The notes beneath the pieces are model-generated. The model was given only the letters and a program-made list of their open reading frames with translations, searched no databases and had not been told where the DNA came from. The translations under genes and the position numbers were made by a program. This document shows, in pieces, positions 1 to 5,756 of a stretch of DNA of 12,781 nt. The stretch is from an uncultured Selenomonadales bacterium (lineage in GTDB: Bacteria > Bacillota > Negativicutes > Selenomonadales > Selenomonadaceae): the NCBI GenBank assembly GCA_947167555.1, contig CAMVIO010000034.1, positions 1 through 12,781 on the forward strand, given 5' to 3'. Position 1 is the first letter of the stretch. Every line of letters starts with the position of its first letter.

Positions 1-26
1 GCGAAATTAACTCGATCCACTTGCAT
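1..26 (-). CDS. 5' end of an unidentified leftward gene (partial)
   Basis: Reading leftward, an ATG at 26-24 is preceded by a near-perfect ribosome binding site, AAGGAGGTGA, at 40-31 with ideal spacing. The frame stays open to the window edge and begins M-Q-V-D-R-V-N-F. Only eight residues are visible, so no function can be given. It diverges from metY and shares its promoter region, so it could be co-regulated with metY. I chose this start only because of the strong ribosome binding site. Confidence 0.6.
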
Positions 27-68
27 CTTCTCACCTCCTTTCGCACGCGTACATGATGAAAAGGAGGG

Positions 69-98
69 ATTTTACAACTGCATGGAGAAAATTTTCAA
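69..98 (-). promoter_or_regulatory. Candidate promoter of the leftward gene at the left edge
   Basis: On the minus strand TTGAAA (98-93) and TAAAAT (74-69) are separated by 18 bases. Transcription would start near 62, giving a leader of about 36 bases before the ATG at 26. Both hexamers are one mismatch from consensus. The -35 lies only 8 bases from the palindrome at 107-133, so a protein bound there could affect both directions. Confidence 0.45.
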
Positions 99-106
99 CA
101 AAAAAC

Positions 107-133
107 AAATTCCTATTGACATAATAGGAATTT
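107..133. promoter_or_regulatory. Perfect palindrome over the metY -35 (probable operator)
   Basis: The arms AAATTCCTATT (107-117) and AATAGGAATTT (123-133) are perfect reverse complements, 11 bases each, around GACAT. The site contains the metY -35 hexamer TTGACA (116-121), so bound protein would block RNA polymerase. That is seen directly; its role as an operator is inferred. Rrf2-family regulators such as CymR control sulfur genes in Firmicutes from AT-rich palindromes of this kind, but I cannot name the regulator from sequence. Confidence 0.7.
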
Positions 134-143
134 GTGGTATAGT
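116..143 (+). promoter_or_regulatory. metY promoter
   Basis: TTGACA (116-121), a 16-base spacer and TATAGT (138-143), with the extended -10 dinucleotide TG at 135-136. Transcription should start near 150. The leader to the ATG at 201 is only about 50 bases, too short for a SAM riboswitch or T-box, so control is probably by a repressor at the two palindromes. Confidence 0.8.
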
Positions 144-151
144 ATTTCAAC

Positions 152-170
152 ATATAGGATAAACCTATAT
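152..170. promoter_or_regulatory. Second palindrome at the metY transcription start
   Basis: ATATAGG (152-158) and CCTATAT (164-170) are perfect 7-base arms around ATAAA. The site sits just after the predicted transcription start. It shares the CCTAT/ATAGG half-site with the palindrome at 107-133 but in the opposite inward order. The two centres, 120 and 161, are 41 bp apart, close to four helical turns, which would suit cooperative binding. It could instead form a small hairpin at the 5' end of the mRNA. Confidence 0.55.
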
Positions 171-200
171 AACTTCAATTCTTTTTTGGGGGAGAGAAAA

Positions 201-1502
201 ATGGCAAAAGAAAATAGGAAGTACAAATTTGAGACATTGCAGCTTCATGTGGGACAGGAACAGGCCGATCCGGCGACGGATGCCCGCGCGGTGCCGATTT
301 ACCAGACCACGTCCTATGTGTTCCACGACTTCCAGCATGCGGCGGATCGCTTCGGTCTTCGCGATGCGGGCAACATCTACGGGCGTCTGACGAACCCGAC
401 GCAGGACATCCTGGAGCGCCGTCTGGCGGCTCTTGAGGGCGGCTCGGCGGCGCTGGCGGTGGCGTCCGGCGCGTCGGCAGTCACCTACACGGTGCAGGCG
501 CTCGCGCACAAGGGGCAGCACGTTGTCGCGGCGAACACGCTGTACGGCGGAACGTACAACCTGTTCGAACACACGCTGCCGGATTACGGCATCGACACGA
601 CCTTCGTCGATCCTGAAGGCGGTGCGAAAGCGTTTGAAGCTGCCATCCAGGACAACACGCAGCTTATCTACATCGAGTCCATTGGCAACCCGAACGCGAA
701 CCTGATCGATATCGCGGCGGTCGCCGAGGTCGCGCACAAGCACAAGATCCCGGTCGTCGTGGACAGCACCTTCGCGACGCCGTACCAGCTTCGCCCGTTC
801 GAGTATGGCGCGGACATCGTCATCCACTCGGCGACGAAATTCATTGGCGGCCACGGCACGACATTGGGCGGCGTAATCATCGAGAGCGGCAAGTTCGACT
901 GGGCGAAGTCGGGCCGTTTCCCGTGGCTCGTTGAGGCGAACGACAGCTACCACGGCGTGAAGTTCTATGAGGCACTCGGCCCTGCGGCGTTTGTCACTTT
1001 CATCCGTGCGACGCTGCTCCGCGACACCGGCGCGGCCATCTCGCCGTTCCATGCGTTCCTGCTGTTGCAAGGCGTCGAGACGCTTTCGCTGCGCGTCGAG
1101 CGCCATGTGGAGAATGCGCTGAAGGTCGTCGAGTTCCTCGAAAAGAATCCGCACGTGGAGAAGGTCAACCACCCGGCGGTTAAGACGCATCCGGATCACA
1201 AGCTTTACAAGAAGTATTTCCCGAACGGCGGCGCGACAATTTTCACGTTCGAGATCAAGGGCGGCGCGAAAGCGGCAGAGAAATTCATCAACAACCTGAA
1301 GATTTTCTCGCTCCTGGCAAACGTCGCCGACGTGAAGTCGCTGGTCATCCATCCGGCCTCCACGACGCATTCGCAGATGACCGAGAAGGAGCTGCTCGAA
1401 AGCGGCATCACGCCCGGCACGATCCGCCTCTCCATCGGCACCGAGCATATCGACGATCTGATCTGGGATCTGGAGCAGGCTTTCGCCGCCATCAAAAAAT
1501 AA
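201..1502 (+). CDS. metY: O-acetylhomoserine sulfhydrylase (PLP enzyme)
   Basis: A cytosolic Cys/Met-metabolism PLP enzyme of 433 residues, the usual length for the family. It makes homocysteine from O-acetylhomoserine and sulfide, the direct sulfhydrylation route to methionine; some homologues also act as cysteine synthases. Visible signatures are the PLP-phosphate motif YGRLTNPT (60-67), ASGASAV (88-94), NTLYGGTYNLF (112-122), VDSTF (187-191) and the Schiff-base lysine K213 in SATKFIGGHG. I chose ATG 201 because GGGGGAGAG at 188-196 is well spaced before it. The frame is open further upstream, but that would run into the promoter. The long insertion after the lysine motif (ESGKFDW and following) is typical of MetY rather than cystathionine gamma-synthase or MetZ. 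A promoter and two palindromes lie upstream and a terminator downstream, so it is monocistronic. Confidence 0.93.
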   Translation: MAKENRKYKFETLQLHVGQEQADPATDARAVPIYQTTSYVFHDFQHAADRFGLRDAGNIYGRLTNPTQDILERRLAALEGGSAALAVASGASAVTYTVQALAHKGQHVVAANTLYGGTYNLFEHTLPDYGIDTTFVDPEGGAKAFEAAIQDNTQLIYIESIGNPNANLIDIAAVAEVAHKHKIPVVVDSTFATPYQLRPFEYGADIVIHSATKFIGGHGTTLGGVIIESGKFDWAKSGRFPWLVEANDSYHGVKFYEALGPAAFVTFIRATLLRDTGAAISPFHAFLLLQGVETLSLRVERHVENALKVVEFLEKNPHVEKVNHPAVKTHPDHKLYKKYFPNGGATIFTFEIKGGAKAAEKFINNLKIFSLLANVADVKSLVIHPASTTHSQMTEKELLESGITPGTIRLSIGTEHIDDLIWDLEQAFAAIKK

Positions 1503-1519
1503 GCAATCCCCCCATTGAA

Positions 1520-1557
1520 AAAGAACCGTCGCCCTTTTGGAGGCGACGGTTCTTTTT
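1520..1557. terminator. Bidirectional intrinsic terminator
   Basis: AAAGAACCGTCGCC (1520-1533) pairs perfectly with GGCGACGGTTCTTT (1542-1555) around an 8-base loop. It is followed by T's on the plus strand and flanked by A's at 1518-1522 that give a T-run on the minus strand. It ends metY from the left and the leftward operon (stop at 1567) from the right. Confidence 0.92.
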
Positions 1558-1566
1558 GCCGTCAGC

Positions 1567-2061
1567 TTATTTTTTGTTTCTCAATATATCTACTTTATAC
1601 AAAGGAAGAAATACTGCTTCGTTCCAGCCTTGCAAATCTTCCAGCGCCCTTTTTTTGACGAAGCCGTTGGGAAAGACAAGTTCACCGGAAAGCGCTTCCC
1701 ACTGCTTGTTGATCTTTTCCCGCGCTGCTGACAAAAGCTCGCGCAGAGGCAGCTTCAGCGGAAGCCTGTTTCCCTGCTCCGCAAGGGCCAGCCTTGTCAG
1801 ATACAGGACCGCCAGATAAACGTCCCCCGCTGTGCCGCCCAGCAAATTCGTGATTCCATCCGACAGGGCTTTTTCCGTCTCCGGCGTTTCTTCCGCGGCG
1901 GAGTAAACATCACGAAGCGCCTGCCAGGTATCTGTCGGGGCGTCTTCTCCGGCGAAGTCGGACGTCGGAACTTTTCGGTAAGCGCCGTCTCCCCGCAGGA
2001 AAGGCACGACCTCGTCCCGTGTCAATGCATCCCGGAAGCTCCCAGCATTTTCCGCTGCCAT
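1567..2061 (-). CDS. Small cytosolic protein, candidate immunity partner
   Basis: A 164-residue protein I do not recognise by family. It has no signal peptide or membrane segment and looks mainly helical and acidic in its first two thirds. Examples are TPETEKALSDGITNLLGG, GDVYLAVLYLTRLALAEQG and LPLRELLSAAREKINKQWEALSG. The ATG at 2061 follows the stop codon of the upstream gene after one base, and its ribosome binding site AAGGAG (2073-2068) lies inside that gene, so the two are translationally linked. A small soluble protein directly behind an exported toxin-like gene is the classic position of an immunity protein, and this is the whole basis of the call. It ends 10 bases before the bidirectional terminator at 1520-1557. 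It could instead be an unrelated conserved hypothetical protein. Confidence 0.6.
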   Translation of the reverse strand: MAAENAGSFRDALTRDEVVPFLRGDGAYRKVPTSDFAGEDAPTDTWQALRDVYSAAEETPETEKALSDGITNLLGGTAGDVYLAVLYLTRLALAEQGNRLPLKLPLRELLSAAREKINKQWEALSGELVFPNGFVKKRALEDLQGWNEAVFLPLYKVDILRNKK

Positions 2062-2062
2062 T

Positions 2063-2755
2063 TCATTCTCCTTGCAGCCGGGTTACCAAGATTCGGGATT
2101 TCGGAATCAGATCGGAGATTGCTTCGGGGACGCCGCCCGACGTATAGCCCCCCGGCAGCCACCAGGCGTTCGCTCCGGCTTCGTTCCCCGAGGGGATCCG
2201 GATATGGAGATCGGCCACGTCCAACACGTCGATGCGTACCAGACCGCTATGCCCCTGGAAATATCCCGGCTCAAAGCCGAGCGCCTGCTCATAGACGGCA
2301 AGATTCCCGTTTGCCGCTTTCGCGATGTCGTCGCAGACGGTCTTGGGCATCACGAAGCAGGTATTGTCCTCCCTGCCGATGAATTTGCGTGTCAGCACGA
2401 ACATGACGTAATTGTCCAGCCCCATGATGAAGGACGCGCCCTGACGGAATTCCTTCAAATGCCGCTCGATGTATTTCTTGTCGAGATAAGTCGAAGGATC
2501 GGGGCGTTCTCCTTTCGGCGTCGCCAGGATTGCCTGGACCTGTTCCGCCGTGAGCGGCGCCTTTCCCAGCCATTTCCATGCGGGTGCCGTTTCCCCGGCG
2601 ACGACGGCGGAATCAGACGCCGCGTTTTCCGCGAAAGCGGGATTGACCGTTCCGAAAAGGAACAGAAGCGCCGCCAGCAGCAGCCAAATCCCCGCCGCGC
2701 CCCGCCGTTTTTTCGGACGATCCGATTTTTCCTTCAAGTCGGTTCGTTTCACCAT
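2063..2755 (-). CDS. Exported protein with a toxin-like C-terminal domain (candidate effector)
   Basis: A 230-residue protein. Residues 1-20 are strongly basic (KRTDLKEK, RPKKRRG). A hydrophobic segment spans 21-37, followed by a possible signal peptidase site AFA/E at 42-43, so it is exported or anchored. After a short linker, residues 90-230 form one domain: YIERHLKEFRQGAS (95-108), CFVMPKTVCDDIA (133-145), LVRIDVLD (172-179), then RIPSGNEAGAN (186-196), WWLPGGYTSGGVPEAI. I associate the GNEAGAN/W-x-PGG-x-TSGG-x-PEA signature with C-terminal toxin domains of large polymorphic or contact-dependent toxins, but cannot name the family or its activity with certainty. Here the domain stands alone behind a signal sequence. 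Start ATG 2755 has a GGGGG-type ribosome binding site at 2767-2763. The partner gene follows after one base. Confidence 0.65.
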   Translation of the reverse strand: MVKRTDLKEKSDRPKKRRGAAGIWLLLAALLFLFGTVNPAFAENAASDSAVVAGETAPAWKWLGKAPLTAEQVQAILATPKGERPDPSTYLDKKYIERHLKEFRQGASFIMGLDNYVMFVLTRKFIGREDNTCFVMPKTVCDDIAKAANGNLAVYEQALGFEPGYFQGHSGLVRIDVLDVADLHIRIPSGNEAGANAWWLPGGYTSGGVPEAISDLIPKSRILVTRLQGE

Positions 2756-2787
2756 GATGATTCCCCCTCTTGTCGCTTCATGAAATT

Positions 2788-2817
2788 ATTTTCACACAAC
2801 GCGGAACGGATTGTCAA
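2788..2817 (-). promoter_or_regulatory. Promoter of the candidate effector/immunity operon
   Basis: On the minus strand TTGACA (2817-2812), 18 bases, then GAAAAT (2793-2788) preceded by an extended -10 TG. The perfect -35 and TG compensate for a four-of-six -10. The start would be near 2781, about 25 bases before the ATG at 2755. It lies just beyond the terminator at 2832-2862, so the operon is separate from the gene upstream. Confidence 0.55.
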
Positions 2818-2831
2818 GCCGCGCCTCCAAT

Positions 2832-2862
2832 AAAAAAACACCCGCGCGAAACGGGTGTTTTT
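2832..2862 (-). terminator. Intrinsic terminator of the 413-residue hypothetical gene
   Basis: AAAAACACCCG (2834-2844) and CGGGTGTTTTT (2852-2862) are perfect complements around a 7-base loop. In the leftward direction the hairpin is followed by seven T's (complement of 2838-2832). It starts 8 bases after the stop codon at 2870. The plus-strand T-run is shorter, so it acts chiefly leftward. Confidence 0.88.
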
Positions 2863-2869
2863 CTCATAT

Positions 2870-4111
2870 TCAATATCCCACCGAGATTGCCCAGCCGTTC
2901 CCGGTTTCCCGGTAATAGACGCGCTCGTTCGGGAATTCCACGCTGTCCTCGTCCTCAATTCGGTGCTTCTGGAAAATGTAATAATTTCCGTCGTCGTTCG
3001 CGATGGGGGACTGGAACCGCGTCGCTTTTTCCTTGCCCATCTCAGTCTCCAGGAATTGCTTCGCCATGCGCATGGCCAGATCCAGTGTTGCATCCGAGCC
3101 GGCCGCGCTCGCCGCGCGCGGTTTCGCGTTCATGCGTGTGATGCGGCGGCGGCTCTCGTGCTGGATCGCGCTGTAGATTTGTTCCTTTTCTTTGAGGTAG
3201 GTCTCACAAAGCGACTTGATGCCGCCTTCGCCCATCTGCCCCGAGATCGTGCAGCTCACGACCTCCTCGGTCAGGCTGGTCAACAGCTTGTCGTCAAGGG
3301 ATTCCAGCGCCTCCTTCAGAGTCAGATCCTCCCGAATCTCCCAAGGCCAGACGATGTTCTCCGTTGTGGTCTGCACGGCGTAGCCTTCCGGCACAGTCAT
3401 ATCAATCAACGGTTCATCCTCTCCCTCGTCTTCCGGCTCCGCCGCTTCCACGCGGACGGTGGATATCCTTCGAATCGCTTCCAGATCCAGATGCGGGATA
3501 TTTACGGCTTTCTTTGCCGTCGGGCGCGGCGCCGGAAGTTCGGTCTTCGGTGCGTTCGCCTCTTTTTCTTCCTTTGCTTCCGGTATTGCTTTTGCCTCAA
3601 TGATCGGCTGGGCGTCGTCCTGTGTTTCCTTGACAGGTTCGGGAACCGGTTCCGTTTCGGCAATGATCTCTACTTCGACGGTCGGCACGATCTCCGGCTC
3701 GATCATCGGTTCGGCAATGATTTCCTCCGCCGCGACGATGAATTCGTTTTCCTGGACTTGGAAGACAGGTTCTTCTTTTTCCGGGAAAATCTGTGTCGCC
3801 CCGACGGGAAGATCGGGGGTTTGCTCCTCCGCAAACAACGGCTTTGGAACGATTCGCGGCGTCAGGTCCGGATCGATGTGCAGGATTTCCCTCACATGGA
3901 TAGTCTCCGCCAGTGGAACGCCGAATCCCATCAGTGTGTCCGCCGAGCCGAAATCATCCAGCCCGCAAATGACCTCGTCCACGGAAATTCCCGTTTCCTC
4001 CGCGATCTCGTGAAGGTCGAGCAGGGAGCATTCTATGGGGCGCGCTTCTCTCGGTTTTCGGAAAAAGAACGCGCCGCCGTGCGAGACGCAATTTGTGACT
4101 GAAACAAACAT
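2870..4111 (-). CDS. Unrecognised protein with a long acidic Pro/Glu/Val linker
   Basis: 413 residues with no signal peptide or membrane helix; I do not recognise the family. Three parts are visible. Residues 1-87 form a small N-terminal domain containing a possible helix-turn-helix-like stretch, LLDLHEIAEETGISVDEVI (30-48). Residues 88-200 form a low-complexity acidic linker rich in E, P, V and I (IIAEPMIEPEIVPTVEVEII). Residues 205-413 form a C-terminal region with a helix-rich stretch at 262-325 and a final mixed segment, NYYIFQKHRIEDED then VYYRETGNGWAISVGY. Two domains on a flexible arm suggest a scaffold, adaptor or regulator, but nothing proves this. The start is uncertain: the only upstream purine run, AAAGG (4128-4124), is 12 bases from the ATG, longer than normal. 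Promoter at 4172-4200 and terminator at 2832-2862 make it monocistronic. Confidence 0.75.
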   Translation of the reverse strand: MFVSVTNCVSHGGAFFFRKPREARPIECSLLDLHEIAEETGISVDEVICGLDDFGSADTLMGFGVPLAETIHVREILHIDPDLTPRIVPKPLFAEEQTPDLPVGATQIFPEKEEPVFQVQENEFIVAAEEIIAEPMIEPEIVPTVEVEIIAETEPVPEPVKETQDDAQPIIEAKAIPEAKEEKEANAPKTELPAPRPTAKKAVNIPHLDLEAIRRISTVRVEAAEPEDEGEDEPLIDMTVPEGYAVQTTTENIVWPWEIREDLTLKEALESLDDKLLTSLTEEVVSCTISGQMGEGGIKSLCETYLKEKEQIYSAIQHESRRRITRMNAKPRAASAAGSDATLDLAMRMAKQFLETEMGKEKATRFQSPIANDDGNYYIFQKHRIEDEDSVEFPNERVYYRETGNGWAISVGY

Positions 4112-4140
4112 CGCTGTATCTTACCTTTCGAATTCCACAT

Positions 4141-4170
4141 CTTGTGTTCTCGTGAGAAATTAACCACAAG
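4141..4170 (-). promoter_or_regulatory. Hairpin in the 5' leader of the 413-residue gene
   Basis: CTTGTG (4141-4146) pairs with CACAAG (4165-4170), and inside it TTCTC (4147-4151) pairs with GAGAA (4154-4158), leaving a 6-base bulge. The leftward transcript from the promoter at 4172-4200 would start within or just beside this element. It may stabilise the message or serve as an operator. No T-run follows, so it is not a terminator. Confidence 0.35.
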
Positions 4171-4171
4171 A

Positions 4172-4200
4172 ATTATACCAGAAAGACGGGTGGGTGTCAA
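4172..4200 (-). promoter_or_regulatory. Perfect-consensus sigma-A promoter of the 413-residue gene
   Basis: On the minus strand TTGACA (4200-4195), exactly 17 bases, TATAAT (4177-4172), with an extended -10 TG one base before. Every element is at its optimum, so this should be a very strong promoter unless repressed. Transcription would start near 4165, about 54 bases before the ATG at 4111. Confidence 0.88.
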
Positions 4201-4224
4201 AATTTCCCGGTGGTTGTCCTTCGG

Positions 4225-4240
4225 TTTTTACAGGTAAAAA
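4225..4240. promoter_or_regulatory. Palindrome between the divergent promoters
   Basis: TTTTTAC (4225-4231) and GTAAAAA (4234-4240) are perfect 7-base arms around AG. It lies 25-40 bases upstream of the leftward -35 and about 64 bases upstream of the first rightward -35. That position suits a regulator of either gene. Function is inferred only from symmetry and place. Confidence 0.3.
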
Positions 4241-4282
4241 TACGACAAAAGGCATACCGCACGAAACGGAGCTTGTTGTATT

Positions 4283-4292
4283 ATGTATACAT
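4283..4292. promoter_or_regulatory. ATGTATACAT palindrome upstream of the symporter promoters
   Basis: A self-complementary 10-mer whose core TGTATACA resembles sites of FadR-type GntR regulators (general form T-x-GT-x-x-AC-x-A), which often control transport of organic acids. It ends 11 bases before the first symporter -35. A 10-base AT-rich palindrome can occur by chance, so confidence is low. Confidence 0.25.
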
Positions 4293-4303
4293 TATCACCA
4301 TGA

Positions 4304-4332
4304 TGGACATTCAAGCGTTTGTCACATATAAT
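4304..4332 (+). promoter_or_regulatory. Symporter promoter P1
   Basis: TGGACA (4304-4309), 17 bases, TATAAT (4327-4332). One mismatch in the -35 and a perfect -10. It overlaps P2, so the two cannot be occupied at once and may be used under different conditions. Confidence 0.6.
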
Positions 4333-4348
4333 AAAAGAGTTCTATAAT
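4319..4348 (+). promoter_or_regulatory. Symporter promoter P2
   Basis: TTGTCA (4319-4324), 18 bases, TATAAT (4343-4348). The start near 4355 would leave only about 15 bases before the ATG at 4370, placing the start inside the ribosome binding site. P1, with a start near 4339, may therefore be the more useful promoter for translation. Confidence 0.5.
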
Positions 4349-4369
4349 TATTAAGGGGGGATTTATGCA

Positions 4370-5581
4370 ATGAATCTATCCATCAAAATTTTCATCGCTC
4401 TCGTGCTGTCCGTTGTCGTCGGGCTTGTCGCGGGGCCGGAGGCGCTGCCGTTCATCAAGCTGTGGATAGCTCCGATCGGCACGATTTTTATCAACCTGAT
4501 CAAGATGATGATCGTGCCCGTGGTATTCACTTCGCTGGTCGTCGGCATGACGAGCCTCGGCGATACGAAAACGCTGGGACGCATCGGCGTCCGCACCATC
4601 GCCATCTATCTGGTCACGACGGCCATCGCGATCCTGATTGGTTTCGTCGTTGCCGGGATCGGCCAGCCGGGCGCCGGCCTTCAGATGGTCGCCGAGGGCA
4701 AGGTGGACGTCAAGGAAGCGCCGAGTATCATGCAGGTCTTTGTTTCCATGATTCCGACCAGTCCGGTGGAAGCCATGGCAAAGGCGCAGATCCTGCCGAT
4801 TATCGTGTTCGCGCTGTTTGTCGGCGTCGGCATCATCCAGGTGGGCGGCGAACGCGCGCAAATCCTGATCAAGTTCTTTGACGCGGCGGCGGAGACTTGC
4901 TATAAGATCATCGCGCTGATCATGAATTTCGCGCCGATCGGCGTCTTCGCGCTGCTCTTGCCTGTCGTCGCGGCCAACGGTCCGAAGGTATTGCTGCCGC
5001 TGATTTCGGTTATCGCCTGCCTTGCCGTCGGCTGCGCGATTCACGCGGTGGCCGTCTATTCGATCATTGCCCGGATCGGCGGACATGTTTCCCCGATGGA
5101 TTTCTTCTCCGCGATGTCCGAGGCCATGCTGCTGGCGTTCACGACCTGCTCCAGCGCCGCGACGCTGCCGGTCAATATGAAGAACCTGCAGGAAAAGCTC
5201 GGCACCTCCCGCGAGGTCACCAGCTTCGTATTGCCGCTGGGCGCGACGATCAACATGGACGGCACCGCGCTTTATATGGGCGTCTGCTCGCTGTTCATCG
5301 CTAATGTCTTCGGCGTCGAGCTGACCACCGGTCAGATGATGATGATCGTCTTCACCGGCACGCTGGCCTCCATCGGCACGGCGGGCGTTCCCGGCGCGGG
5401 TCTGATCATGTTGGCGATGGTGCTCCAGTCCGTCGGTCTTCCGATCGAAGGGCTCGCCTTGGTCGCGGGCATCGACCGCGTGCTTGACATGTTCCGCACC
5501 TGCCTGAACATCACCGGCGACGGCGCGGTAGCGGTGGCTATCGACTACGCGGAAAAGCATGGCGGCGAAATCAGCGCGTAA
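4370..5581 (+). CDS. DAACS-family cation symporter for acidic amino acids or dicarboxylates
   Basis: An inner-membrane secondary transporter of 403 residues, as expected for the GltP/GltT/DctA family, hydrophobic throughout. Family motifs are in order: the serine-rich re-entrant loop FTTCSSAATLP (257-267), GATINMDGTAL (291-301; NMDGT binds cation) and IDRVLDMFRTCLNITGD (368-384). Aligned with the archaeal homologue GltPh, R376 matches Arg397, which holds the substrate side-chain carboxylate, D373 matches Asp394, and N380 and D384 match Asn401 and Asp405. This favours aspartate/glutamate or C4-dicarboxylates over neutral amino acids. The coupling ion (Na+ or H+) cannot be settled. An upstream ATG at 4365 is followed by CAA then TGA, so the start is ATG 4370, with AAGGGGGGA (4353-4361) as ribosome binding site. 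Monocistronic, with its own promoters and terminator. Confidence 0.92.
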   Translation: MNLSIKIFIALVLSVVVGLVAGPEALPFIKLWIAPIGTIFINLIKMMIVPVVFTSLVVGMTSLGDTKTLGRIGVRTIAIYLVTTAIAILIGFVVAGIGQPGAGLQMVAEGKVDVKEAPSIMQVFVSMIPTSPVEAMAKAQILPIIVFALFVGVGIIQVGGERAQILIKFFDAAAETCYKIIALIMNFAPIGVFALLLPVVAANGPKVLLPLISVIACLAVGCAIHAVAVYSIIARIGGHVSPMDFFSAMSEAMLLAFTTCSSAATLPVNMKNLQEKLGTSREVTSFVLPLGATINMDGTALYMGVCSLFIANVFGVELTTGQMMMIVFTGTLASIGTAGVPGAGLIMLAMVLQSVGLPIEGLALVAGIDRVLDMFRTCLNITGDGAVAVAIDYAEKHGGEISA

Positions 5582-5603
5582 AATGTATTGAATTGAAAAA
5601 ACG

Positions 5604-5633
5604 AAATCCCCCGGCATGTCCGGGGGTTTTTTT
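5604..5633 (+). terminator. Intrinsic terminator of the symporter gene
   Basis: CCCCCGG (5608-5614) pairs with CCGGGGG (5620-5626) around a 5-base loop, followed directly by seven T's (5627-5633). Confidence 0.92.
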
Positions 5634-5672
5634 GTATACGGATTATAGTTGGTTTTAAATTTCTAAAATCTC

Positions 5673-5702
5673 TTGCGGGCTGAGAATGCAAAGTGATAAA
5701 AT
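5673..5702 (+). promoter_or_regulatory. Candidate promoter of the small exported protein gene
   Basis: TTGCGG (5673-5678), 18 bases, TAAAAT (5697-5702), with an extended -10 TG at 5694-5695. The start would be near 5709, about 48 bases before the ATG at 5757. Within that leader TTGTA (5727-5731) and TACAA (5733-5737) form a small palindrome that could be an operator or a weak hairpin. This may also be the promoter that carries transcription on into the porin gene, for which I find no convincing promoter of its own. Confidence 0.5.
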
Positions 5703-5756
5703 CAACCATGTCCGGTAAGATAAAAATTGTAATACAAAATTGAGGAGGGAGTATTC

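Noticed and set aside
82..162. A 26-codon frame (M-E-K-I-F-N) after AAAAGGAGGG at 59-68
   Set aside because: The purine run is about 14 bases from the ATG, too far, and the frame runs straight through the metY promoter and operator.
150..200. SAM riboswitch or T-box in the metY leader
   Set aside because: The leader is about 50 bases, far shorter than either class, and contains only one small palindrome.
165..1448. A 427-codon open frame on the minus strand opposite metY
   Set aside because: Arg-rich, low-complexity translation with no ribosome binding site, lying wholly opposite a clear PLP enzyme gene; it is a by-product of GC-rich codon usage.
2072..2833. A 253-codon plus-strand frame opposite the exported candidate effector
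   Set aside because: No ribosome binding site or promoter. The minus strand encodes a signal sequence and conserved-looking motifs in a well-formed operon.
2855..4102. A 415-codon plus-strand frame opposite the acidic-linker gene
   Set aside because: The opposite frame has a perfect promoter and a terminator. The plus frame is Arg/Phe-rich, lacks a ribosome binding site and would start inside that terminator.
4376..5617. A 413-codon minus-strand frame opposite the symporter
   Set aside because: An Asp/Arg/His-rich translation mirrors hydrophobic codons of the transporter, and the frame begins inside the symporter's terminator.
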